Source of the DNA: Rubripirellula tenax
Lineage (GTDB): Bacteria; Planctomycetota; Planctomycetia; Pirellulales; Pirellulaceae
Direction of reading: 5' to 3'
Length of the DNA stretch: 64,000 nucleotides
Assembly: GCF_007860125.1 (NCBI RefSeq)
Contig: NZ_SJPW01000001.1
Span: 744,001-808,000, forward strand
Both the position numbers and the translations under genes were made by a program. How positions within the stretch are numbered: position 1 is the stretch's first letter; every line of letters begins with the position of its first letter. This document shows positions 26,461-32,596 of the stretch, one piece after another. The notes beneath the pieces are model-generated. The model was not told the origin of the DNA, did not search any database, and was given only the letters and a program-made list of their open reading frames with translations.

Positions 26461-28458
26461 TCAAGCGCTCTTGCGGAACTCGGTTCCGCAGAGGCTTTGA
26501 TAGAAGCGGTTTCGCTTCAGTACGTCGCCATGTTGTCCTTCATCGGCAACAAGGCCGCCATCGATAACCACGATCCGATCAGCCATCGCTAGGCTGGTCG
26601 GTCGGTGAGTGATCATGACGCCGGTTCGGTCGATCAAGAACTTCGCAAGCGCTTGGTGAATCAGTTGCTCGGATTCTAAATCGATCTGGCTAGTGGCTTC
26701 GTCCAGAATCAAAATGTCGGGGTCGCGCAAGAACGCTCGAGCCAGCGCGATCCGCTGCATCTGACCTCCCGAGAGCCGCATTCCGCCGGCACCCAATACG
26801 GTTTGGTATCCGTCCGGCATTTTGCGATGGATAAAGTCGTCTGCGAACGCCAACTTCGCGGCCCGAACCACCGCGTGCGCGTCGGCGCCGGGGCATCCGT
26901 ACCGAATGTTGTTCTCGATCGTATCGTCGAACAACACCGTCCGCTGCGTCACCAACGCAATGCGTTTGCGAAGATCGCGAGTCCGCATTTGGTCCAGCGG
27001 AACGTCGTCCATGAATACGGTTCCCGATTGTGGGTCGTCGAAACGGCACAAAAGATTGACGATCGTGCTCTTTCCGCTGCCGTTGGGACCGACGACTGCA
27101 ATTGTTTCGCCATGCCGAATCGTCAAGTCGATACCGCGCAGCACGATCGGGCCCGAGGGGTATTGGTAAGCGATGTTTTCGAACACGATCTTTCCGTGCG
27201 GTCGCATTGGCTCGCGAGCGGATGTGGGTTCTTTGACCCGAACTTCCTTGTCGATGACGGTGAACACTCGGTCGGTCGCCGCGATGCCGCGTTGCAGTCC
27301 GCTCCATACGTCGGAAAGCTTCTTCGCCGGGTCCGAAGCCCCGATCAACATCGCAAAGAACGTCAGCACTTCGCCAACGCTTAGCGGATTGGTCGTCATG
27401 CGAATGCCAAGCAGATGCGTTTGTTGATTCACGACCAGATAGCCGCCCGCCAAAATCGCTAGCGAGACCGTACAGATTCCTAGCATCTCGCTGCTGCTTC
27501 GGGCCAACGTGTTGTAGAACGCCATCTTCATCGATTTGCGATACAACGATTGCGTTGCTTTGTTGAACCGCGCCCGTTCAAAACCTTGGGTCGTAAACGC
27601 TTTGACCACGCGGATGCCTGAAAACGAATCGTTCAGCATGCCGTACAGCGTGCTCATTTCTTCCATCAACTTTCGACTTGCTCGCCGAATCGCTTTGCTC
27701 AGGTAGTTCATCACTAGCGCTACCACGGGTGTCACCACCATAACTAGCAGCAACAGACGCGGGCAAACATACATGGCGCCCGCGAAGCAGACGGCCATCT
27801 TCAACGGTTCGCGAATCAGTCGTCCCAGCAAGACGGTCAAACCGGCGGTCACGTTGGAGATATCATTGGTCAAACGCGACGTCAAATCGGCTGAACCGTT
27901 TTCGCCGAACGAATCGAGATCGAGATGGAGCGCCTTGCGGAAAAACACCGCGCGCAATTCAAGGGAAACTTTCTCGGCAACGAACTGAACCAACATCAGG
28001 TTCACCGACAAAGCGGTCAGCTTCACCAACGTCCCGATGATCAGAAACCCCATCACCAGCAAAAGTGTTTGATAGGGACCGCGCGGCGCGTAACGATCGA
28101 TGGTGGGCTTGAATTTCGCCAGGTAATAGACGCCATCGGCAGTCGCTTTCCGCTTGGCTTCGGCGGTGTCGCGGCGAACAATCAGCGGTGAAGACTTGTC
28201 AGCTTCGGCGCTTGCGATCTGTTCATCCAGCAGCACGATTTCGTCGTCGAACGCTTCGATTTGTTCGTTGGCGCTCGCAATCTTTTCAGCGGTGTAGGTC
28301 GGGAACGATTTGCCTTCGAAAACGACTTCGACAAGCGGATAGATCGCACCGATGTTGGCTCCCCAAAGCACGGCGACCAACAACGATGTTGCCAAAATAC
28401 CGACCAACGACCACCGTCGTTTCGCCGCCATCGCAAGAACACGTCCAAAGTTTTTCAT
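26461..28458 (-). CDS. ABC exporter, fused membrane and ATPase domains (MsbA-like)
   Basis: Half-transporter of 665 residues from ATG 28456-28458 (MKNFGRV); an upstream GTG/ATG frame adds 17 unlikely residues. TM1 (about 14-38) is followed by an insertion of about 90 residues before TM2. The insertion is rich in Glu, Lys and Ala and probably forms a coiled coil outside the membrane. Other segments follow the type IV (MsbA/LmrA) order. ATPase motifs: Walker A GPNGSGKST, signature LSGGQMQRIALARA, Walker B ILILDEATS and switch His in MITHRPTSL. It should work as a homodimer. Lipid A-like lipid or glycolipid is the usual cargo of MsbA-type proteins; nothing here proves it. Confidence 0.92.
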   Translation of the reverse strand: MKNFGRVLAMAAKRRWSLVGILATSLLVAVLWGANIGAIYPLVEVVFEGKSFPTYTAEKIASANEQIEAFDDEIVLLDEQIASAEADKSSPLIVRRDTAEAKRKATADGVYYLAKFKPTIDRYAPRGPYQTLLLVMGFLIIGTLVKLTALSVNLMLVQFVAEKVSLELRAVFFRKALHLDLDSFGENGSADLTSRLTNDISNVTAGLTVLLGRLIREPLKMAVCFAGAMYVCPRLLLLVMVVTPVVALVMNYLSKAIRRASRKLMEEMSTLYGMLNDSFSGIRVVKAFTTQGFERARFNKATQSLYRKSMKMAFYNTLARSSSEMLGICTVSLAILAGGYLVVNQQTHLLGIRMTTNPLSVGEVLTFFAMLIGASDPAKKLSDVWSGLQRGIAATDRVFTVIDKEVRVKEPTSAREPMRPHGKIVFENIAYQYPSGPIVLRGIDLTIRHGETIAVVGPNGSGKSTIVNLLCRFDDPQSGTVFMDDVPLDQMRTRDLRKRIALVTQRTVLFDDTIENNIRYGCPGADAHAVVRAAKLAFADDFIHRKMPDGYQTVLGAGGMRLSGGQMQRIALARAFLRDPDILILDEATSQIDLESEQLIHQALAKFLIDRTGVMITHRPTSLAMADRIVVIDGGLVADEGQHGDVLKRNRFYQSLCGTEFRKSA

Positions 28459-28851
28459 CGACTCGCCTGATCCGTATTTAAAAGGGCAGCCCGACTTGTA
28501 CCGAAGCATCGATACCGAGGCCAGCCAGATTTGAACGTGATTGCGGGTCCGCGACGAGTCTTAGAAATTGCTATCAAAACCCGCGATTGAGGCAAGAGAA
28601 TCAGGCTTCGCGTGATTCAAAGTGTAAATTCCGGCCGCGAACCGAGTCAGAACATTCGCGGCCCTTGGCGTGATTCGCGGGCAAACCATCGTGACAGATT
28701 GCCCGCCAATGACACCCATGAGGGAGAATGCTGTGTCACAGCGACTGGCGAAACATCAGGTCGCGCGACGACTATCCCGCGTTTCACATGGCTGCGATGT
28801 ATGCGAAGTAGCGATTGCAATCCCGTCGGTAAGGGGCGTCGCTCGATGCGT
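28459..28851. other. Gene-poor stretch left of the cassette array
   Basis: 393 bases upstream of the ABC exporter gene. A plus-strand frame (28612-28974) passes through without family resemblance, a good start or compositional support. The exporter promoter probably lies in the first 150 bases. I see no repeat or attC half site here. Confidence 0.4.
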
Positions 28852-29043
28852 TTAGCCGGCAATTGGCTGGTTGAAGTAAAAGCAAAGGCCATCGGGAGCA
28901 ACGACAAAGAATACGTTGAATTTTTCACCGAGGTCGGTCAAAGGAAGCGAAAGAACGTCATCCTTGTACGGTGACGCGGAATGAAAGGTCGGCCGCGTGG
29001 TCATGTCTTGAGTCTGCAATTCGAGGAACGAGCGTCCATCCAC
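28852..29043 (-). pseudogene. 3' fragment of an unidentified gene, cut off at the array edge
   Basis: A minus-strand frame ends at TAA 28852-28854. It can begin at GTG 29041-29043 or ATG 29002-29004, but it stays open rightward into the truncated attC half site. The product of about 50-63 residues contains TTRPTFHSASPYKDD and FNVFFVVAPDGLCFYF, which reads like real protein. I cannot name a family. The likely explanation is a gene that lost its 5' part in the deletion that also removed half of the attC site at 29061-29096. A short intact gene is the alternative. Confidence 0.35.
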
Positions 29044-29060
29044 ATTCGCTGAAGCGGCAA

Positions 29061-29096
29061 GGATGCCGAAGGCCTAGCGTAAAAACCATGTTGGGC
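29061..29096 (-). repeat. Truncated attC site (left end of the cassette array)
   Basis: The segment GCCTAGCGTAAAAACCAT followed by GTTGGGC (29090-29096) is identical or nearly so to the right-hand part of the full sites to the right. The matching partner arm (GGTTTTTACG with a YYYAAC box) is missing on its left. Similarity ends near 29058. On the minus strand this is the R''-L'' half of the attC belonging to the toxin-antitoxin cassette. Confidence 0.75.
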
Positions 29097-29101
29097 GGCA
29101 C

Positions 29102-29359
29102 CTACGCGCCGATCAAGCGATCGTATTCGGCATGATTGCCAATCCAAAACCACAACAATCCGTCATCGGTCTCGACCGCGAGCGCACGGAAGTCGCGGCC
29201 CACGCGAGCAGACCGATAGCGACCGACCTTCTTGAAGTGAAGAGAAGGGTGACTCGGGTCATCCTTGAGCAGTAAGAAATTCTTGTCGGCCAAAGCACGG
29301 ATGGTATCTGGAAGTTGTTTGTAGAACTCCCCGAAAGCGGGGCTTGCGGAATGACTCAT
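29102..29359 (-). CDS. RelE/ParE-superfamily toxin (cassette 7)
   Basis: 85 residues, the usual size for a RelE-like mRNA interferase. Recognisable features: F-(Y/W)-K-x-x-x-x-L-P near the start, DPSHPSLHFKKV, then YRSARVGRDFRALAV and LLWFWIGNHAEYDRLI. The last block is a hallmark of a small RelE-like group often annotated as cytotoxic translational repressors. It probably cleaves mRNA at the ribosome when not held by its antitoxin. The start overlaps the antitoxin stop by four bases (ATGA), giving coupled translation. The pair forms one cassette. Toxin-antitoxin cassettes are known to stabilise large integron arrays in other bacteria. Confidence 0.85.
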   Translation of the reverse strand: MSHSASPAFGEFYKQLPDTIRALADKNFLLLKDDPSHPSLHFKKVGRYRSARVGRDFRALAVETDDGLLWFWIGNHAEYDRLIGA

Positions 29360-29553
29360 AGCGGCGTGGATTTGCCAGCCGCGTGATCGCGAAGCGCTGA
29401 GTCAGCAAGTGCGTCCAATCGTCCATCACGTGCGTCAGTTTCGATGCGTTTGTCAAACTGTGCGGCGTCAAAGTCCAGAAACCACGCGCGAAACTTCGCG
29501 AGTTCATCTGGCGGCAGCTTTGCGATAGTGTTTTCGAGATCTTGAAGTGACAT
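29356..29553 (-). CDS. Antitoxin partner of the RelE-like toxin (cassette 7)
   Basis: 65 residues, located immediately upstream of the toxin and overlapping it by four bases. The N-terminal half (LQDLENTIAKLPPDELAKFRAWF) is helical. The C-terminal half contains DARDGRLDALADSAL and ends DHAAGKSTPL, a conserved ending of small antitoxins paired with this RelE type. The N-terminal part would bind DNA for autoregulation and the C-terminal part would wrap the toxin. It lies 26 bases from the attC box at 29579. Confidence 0.82.
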   Translation of the reverse strand: MSLQDLENTIAKLPPDELAKFRAWFLDFDAAQFDKRIETDARDGRLDALADSALRDHAAGKSTPL

Positions 29554-29578
29554 TGCGTTTTGCCTTTCGAGCGGTGCC

Positions 29579-29717
29579 GCCCAACGGAAGGTTTTTACGA
29601 TACCGCACCAAACGAAGGAGAGGTGGCTTGAATTAGACTAGATTGTATAATGAAAGCGAGGTTGGCACTACGTCGAAGGTGTGCCCGAAGGGCCTCAGCG
29701 TAAAAACCATGTTGTGC
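29579..29717 (-). repeat. attC site between cassettes 6 and 7
   Basis: 139 bp. GCCCAAC (29579-29585) and GTTGTGC (29711-29717) are the outer boxes. Inside them, GGTTTTTACG and CGTAAAAACC form a perfect 10-bp stem. The centre is homologous to the other sites but the most diverged (TATAATG instead of TACCAA). The promoter-like element is weak here. Confidence 0.85.
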
Positions 29718-29740
29718 GACCGAATCCTTCTGGATTGACC

Positions 29741-29956
29741 ATGCAAGAAGAACTAAAGAAGATGTTGAAAACGAAGCCGTTCGTTCCCTTCACGATTGTG
29801 ATGAGCGATGGCACGCACATCACTGTGAAGCATCCTGAAAACGCCCTGTTGATGAAACACTGGATATACGTTTCCACTGACGGTGGTGAAACTGCTGAGC
29901 ACCTCTATCTACTACACGTTACGAGACTGCAACGCAGCCAGACAGAGGCGGCGTAA
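29741..29956 (+). CDS. Small conserved protein of unknown function (cassette 6, reversed)
   Basis: 71 residues from ATG 29741. The sequence has the layout of a small family common in planctomycetes: KPFVPFTIVMSDG, then a DGT-x-x-x-V-x-HPE block (HITVKHPENALL) and LLHVTRLQ near the end. I know no function for it. It is the only cassette gene on the plus strand, against the inferred array direction. The promoters inside the attC sites would therefore transcribe it in antisense. It may have its own promoter or be silent. Confidence 0.75.
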   Translation: MQEELKKMLKTKPFVPFTIVMSDGTHITVKHPENALLMKHWIYVSTDGGETAEHLYLLHVTRLQRSQTEAA

Positions 29957-29980
29957 ACTCGCATCGTGTTATGCTTGGTC

Positions 29981-30117
29981 GCCCAACGGAAGGTTTTTAC
30001 GACACCGCCCTGAACGAAGCGAGCGACGTCTGAATTACGGAGATTGTACCAAAGCCCGCCCGCGTGGCCAAACATGGAAGGTGTGCCGAAGGCCTCAGCG
30101 TAAAAACAATGTTAGAC
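29981..30117 (-). repeat. attC site between cassettes 5 and 6
   Basis: 137 bp. Outer boxes GCCCAAC (29981-29987) and GTTAGAC (30111-30117); inner arms GGTTTTTACG and CGTAAAAACA (one mismatch). A second short pair, ACACC with GGTGT, lies further in, and GCC-GAA-GGC can form a small side hairpin. Confidence 0.88.
30043..30071 (-). promoter_or_regulatory. Sigma70-like promoter inside attC
   Basis: On the minus strand TTGGCC (30066-30071) is followed after 17 bases by TACAAT (30043-30048). It points left, into cassette 6, whose gene runs the other way, and then towards the toxin-antitoxin cassette. Confidence 0.45.
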
Positions 30118-30453
30118 GACCGTTGAATCGCCAGTAGAGTCGGCCAACACCAATCCGGCCGCAAGGAGATGTTTGCGAGCGAACCAAACAACGGAATCAA
30201 CGCGATCATCGGGTACATCATCAATCATTAGTGTTGTGGCAGTGCCATCAGCCATAAGTTGAACCGTGTATTTGATGCCGCGCTCCATCAAGTAGTCGCG
30301 AATCACGACCGGCGCGGCAACAGCAGCATCCAACGCGGCGGGGTCAGCGGTGCGGCCAGCGAAACCGAACAGGACGTGGCCACTGGCGTCATGGGAGAAC
30401 GCGGCGCGAACAACAGCATCGACATCGGCGGAGATCGAAATAGACGCAGCCAT
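30112..30453 (-). CDS. Hypothetical protein (cassette 5)
   Basis: 113 residues. I do not recognise a family. The sequence is rich in Ala, Val and Asp, with no signal peptide or membrane helix, so it should be cytoplasmic. It contains VVIRDYLMERGIKYTVQLMADGTATTLMIDD, quoted here in parts (VIRDYLMERGIKYTV, MADGTATTLMIDD), which suggests an alpha/beta fold. The stop codon TAA is formed by the attC box itself (GTC-TAA-C, 30112-30114). This is a common arrangement in integron cassettes. A promoter in the attC to the right could express it, with a leader of about 70 bases. Confidence 0.7.
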   Translation of the reverse strand: MAASISISADVDAVVRAAFSHDASGHVLFGFAGRTADPAALDAAVAAPVVIRDYLMERGIKYTVQLMADGTATTLMIDDVPDDRVDSVVWFARKHLLAAGLVLADSTGDSTVV

Positions 30454-30469
30454 CAGTGAAATCTAGGTC

Positions 30470-30606
30470 GTCTAACGGAAGGTTTTTACGACACCGCCCT
30501 GAACGAAGCGCGCGATGTCTGAACTACGTGAGATTGTACCAATGCCGTGGCCCGTTGCCAAAGAGCCAAGGTGTGCCGTAGGCCTAGCGTAAAAACCATG
30601 TTAGCG
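30470..30606 (-). repeat. attC site between cassettes 4 and 5
   Basis: 137 bp. Outer boxes GTCTAAC (30470-30476) and GTTAGCG (30600-30606); inner arms GGTTTTTACG (from 30481) and CGTAAAAACC pair perfectly over 10 bases. The left box is complementary to the far end of cassette 5, not to the box on the right of this site. Confidence 0.9.
30533..30561 (-). promoter_or_regulatory. Sigma70-like promoter inside attC
   Basis: TTGGCA (30556-30561, minus strand), 17-base spacer, TACAAT (30533-30538): five of six matches in each box. It points into cassette 5, whose gene starts 80 bases downstream at 30453. Confidence 0.55.
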
Positions 30607-31054
30607 GCCACGGCAACTTGCGTTTTGGCTTGACCGTGCCATAAACGCCTAAGTCTTCGAGTGGGATATCGGGCCATTCCATGGGTAAAGTTACCGAGGG
30701 CAATTCAGGGGAGATTTCGAGTGGTCGCTGGGTGAAGAAGAACTGTTCGGCCTGAGCGAAGTGTTTGCCGTTGTGAAAACGGTACAACATGGCGCGGAGT
30801 TGGAGATAGTAGATGCCGGGTTCACGTGCGATCGAAAACGGGATCAAGTCCGGAATGTCGATGGAGTCCGCATCTAGGTCGACGTGCTTGTACACCGTGT
30901 GGCAATCGGTGACTGCGTCGCCGGGCGGGTCGCCATCAAACGGCGGTGGCGTGTCAGCAGTCGGGACGCGAATGAATGCGACGTCCAGCGAGAGTCCGCG
31001 AGCGGTTGGCAAGTTCGAGTGCTCAACGGCACCATCAAAGGTCAAATCTGCCAT
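30584..31054 (-). CDS. Hypothetical protein (cassette 4)
   Basis: 156 residues, no family recognised. The N-terminal region (MADLTFDGAVEHSNLPTA) is followed by an acidic middle with DTPPPFDGDPPGD and by FSIAREPGIYYLQLRAML and FHNGKHFAQAEQFFF. Aromatic and charged residues are frequent and there is no signal peptide. The frame runs past the cassette boundary into the attC. The last residues (TWFLR) and the TAG stop are encoded by the attC arm. The C terminus therefore depends on which attC lies downstream. Confidence 0.7.
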   Translation of the reverse strand: MADLTFDGAVEHSNLPTARGLSLDVAFIRVPTADTPPPFDGDPPGDAVTDCHTVYKHVDLDADSIDIPDLIPFSIAREPGIYYLQLRAMLYRFHNGKHFAQAEQFFFTQRPLEISPELPSVTLPMEWPDIPLEDLGVYGTVKPKRKLPWPLTWFLR

Positions 31055-31066
31055 TTAGGTAGTGGC

Positions 31067-31203
31067 CGCTAACGGAAGGTTTTTACGACACCGCCCTAAA
31101 CGAAGCGGTGGAGTTTGAATCACAAGAAATTGTACCAATGCCAGCGCCCGTTGCCAAACGAGCGAAGGTGTGCCGAAGGCCTAGCGTAAAAACCATGTTG
31201 TCG
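31067..31203 (-). repeat. attC site between cassettes 3 and 4
   Basis: 137 bp. Outer boxes CGCTAAC (31067-31073) and GTTGTCG (31197-31203); inner arms GGTTTTTACG and CGTAAAAACC. In addition CACCGC pairs with GCGGTG 10 bases further on, a side hairpin shared with the site at 32153. Confidence 0.9.
31129..31157 (-). promoter_or_regulatory. Sigma70-like promoter inside attC
   Basis: TTGGCA (31152-31157, minus strand), 17-base spacer, TACAAT (31129-31134): five of six matches in each box. The cassette 4 gene starts 75 bases downstream at 31054. Confidence 0.55.
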
Positions 31204-31236
31204 GGCGATGGAGTGCCGAAACGGTGTCCATTTCAG

Positions 31237-31584
31237 TCAGGCCACTGGCTGCTCGTCCTTGGCGAACGTGTAGCCGTACATGTATGCATCCTCGAACATT
31301 GCACCATCAAATACGGCCCCCGTGAAGTCAGCAGCGCAGAGAGCGGAGCCACGGAAGTCGGCACCGGTCAGTTTTGCATTGACGAACGAGGAGCATTTGA
31401 GGTTCGCCTTCGTAAGCCGAGCGTTGCTGAGATCGGCATTGTCGAAAGACGCTTCGAGCCAGCATTCCGAGAAGTCCGCGCCGGACAAGTTGACGTCCGA
31501 TAGGTCGATGCGGTCACCAATGTCAAGCTTGGTGAAGTCGCGACGGCCCGCAGCGTATTCAGCGATGAACTGCTCGCGTGTCAT
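31237..31584 (-). CDS. Pentapeptide-repeat protein (cassette 3)
   Basis: 115 residues. After a 25-residue N-terminal segment the sequence follows the A-(D/N)-L-x-x / A-x-F-x-x pattern: VNLSG ADFSE, NADLS NARLT KANLK, AKLTG ADFRG, AADFT GAVFD GAMFE. This folds as a right-handed quadrilateral beta-helix. Some members (Qnr, MfpA, McbG) mimic DNA and protect or inhibit gyrase, and Qnr genes occur in mobile integrons. This protein is about half the length of Qnr and lacks its loops, so gyrase protection is only a possibility. No signal peptide is visible. Confidence 0.85.
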   Translation of the reverse strand: MTREQFIAEYAAGRRDFTKLDIGDRIDLSDVNLSGADFSECWLEASFDNADLSNARLTKANLKCSSFVNAKLTGADFRGSALCAADFTGAVFDGAMFEDAYMYGYTFAKDEQPVA

Positions 31585-31595
31585 TGGTCTCGTCC

Positions 31596-31732
31596 CGACA
31601 ACGGAAGGTTTTTACGACACCGCCCTAAACGAAGCGAACGATGTCTGAACTACCAGAAATTGTACCAACGGAGGGCGGCTTGAACAAACGACAGCGGTGT
31701 GCCGCAGGCCTAGCGTAAAAACCATGTTGTGC
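31596..31732 (-). repeat. attC site between cassettes 2 and 3
   Basis: 137 bp. Outer boxes CGACAAC (31596-31602) and GTTGTGC (31726-31732); inner arms GGTTTTTACG and CGTAAAAACC. Confidence 0.9.
31659..31687 (-). promoter_or_regulatory. Possible promoter inside attC (weak -35)
   Basis: TTGTTC (31682-31687, minus strand), 17-base spacer, TACAAT (31659-31664). The -10 box is conserved but the -35 box matches in only three positions. It points to the pentapeptide-repeat gene at 31584. Confidence 0.35.
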
Positions 31733-31742
31733 GGCAACCGAG

Positions 31743-32135
31743 CTAGGTTTCGGTGTCGTCATCGGGGACGCGAGCCTTGAATTCGGCGAGAATCGACTGG
31801 GCAGCCTCCGATTGGCCGTCGAATGTCTGCCACGAGTAGTCACCACTGGACGAAACGGAAATGTTGTTGCATTCAAAGCAGATCGCAGCCGTGTAGAAGA
31901 CGCCAGCGCCGAAGTTGAGATGGATTGCATAGTGTGGCGTGTGACATCGCATCTGTTCCGCAGTCGGAAGCGCCGCAATCCGCTGCCAAAGCGAGATCGC
32001 AGCCTCAGGATATAGCATAACGCCACCATCGGTGCGAAAGTGTATGTCACGCGCGGTGCTGAAGCTGGTTGACGTAGGGTCATCAACGTAGGCGATGCGA
32101 AAGATGATGCCCTCGCGGAGTTTTTCAGCGTCCAT
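31743..32135 (-). CDS. Hypothetical protein (cassette 2)
   Basis: 130 residues from ATG 32133-32135; a GTG/ATG seven codons earlier lies inside the attC and is less likely. No family recognised. The middle alternates hydrophobic and polar residues (HYAIHLNFGAGVFYTAAICFEC, here only as HYAIHLNFG and FYTAAICFEC), suggesting beta strands with two nearby Cys residues. The end is a helix and an acidic tail (VPDDDTET). It is predicted cytoplasmic. It could be a recipient-specific cassette function or a small immunity-like protein; the sequence does not decide. Confidence 0.68.
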   Translation of the reverse strand: MDAEKLREGIIFRIAYVDDPTSTSFSTARDIHFRTDGGVMLYPEAAISLWQRIAALPTAEQMRCHTPHYAIHLNFGAGVFYTAAICFECNNISVSSSGDYSWQTFDGQSEAAQSILAEFKARVPDDDTET

Positions 32136-32152
32136 TTCGTTTGATTGTTGCC

Positions 32153-32288
32153 GCACAACGGAAGGTTTTTACGACACCGCCCCAAACGAAGCGGTGGAGT
32201 TTGAATCACGAGAGATTGTACCAACGCCAACGCCCGTTGCCTACCAACGAAGGTGTGCCGAAGGCCTAGCGTAAAAACCATGTTACGC
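32153..32288 (-). repeat. attC site between cassettes 1 and 2
   Basis: 136 bp. Outer boxes GCACAAC (32153-32159) and GTTACGC (32282-32288); inner arms GGTTTTTACG and CGTAAAAACC; CACCGC/GCGGTG side hairpin as in the site at 31067. Confidence 0.9.
32215..32243 (-). promoter_or_regulatory. Sigma70-like promoter inside attC
   Basis: TAGGCA (32238-32243, minus strand), 17-base spacer, TACAAT (32215-32220). It points to the cassette 2 gene, which starts 80 bases downstream. Confidence 0.45.
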
Positions 32289-32303
32289 GACCGTTGGCCC
32301 GCG

Positions 32304-32582
32304 TTAACGGCCAACCATCGCGAGGAGTTTGCGGACCACGTCGTCCAGATGCGAGCATGGTGACGACAGCCCCATGCCAACAGTCTCGATGTGAGCAAGG
32401 CGTTGCCGAAGTTTGTAGCCGTCAGCGCCAGACAGAAGCAACGAGCAGACGCCGCCAACGTACGAGTCGTATTCGTCTTGGGCCTCAGGGCAATCGTTGA
32501 CGCCGATTGGGTCCCAGTCCCGCCAGAGCGCTACGCGCACCATGGATGTGAGTTCGGCAGCAGATGGAGAGCGTCGATTCAC
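32304..32582 (-). CDS. Small conserved protein, 'WDPIGV...DEYD' type (cassette 1)
   Basis: 92 residues. The sequence LWRDWDPIGVND, PEAQDEYDSYVGGV and, further on, HIETVGMGL belongs to a small helical family found widely in Proteobacteria and planctomycetes, often near mobile DNA. I do not know a proven function. It is predicted cytoplasmic and all-helical. It is the first gene of the array in the transcription direction inferred here, next to the 78-bp attC of a different type. Confidence 0.75.
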   Translation of the reverse strand: MNRRSPSAAELTSMVRVALWRDWDPIGVNDCPEAQDEYDSYVGGVCSLLLSGADGYKLRQRLAHIETVGMGLSSPCSHLDDVVRKLLAMVGR

Positions 32583-32596
32583 GAATACCTGAGGTC

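Noticed and set aside
28612-28974. 120-codon plus-strand frame left of the array
   Set aside because: Overlaps the better-supported minus-strand fragment and shows no protein-like pattern apart from the antisense region.
29695-29877. Minus-strand frame in cassette 6 ending in TWFLR
   Set aside because: It has the array orientation, but its sequence looks random and it is antisense to a recognisable conserved small protein.
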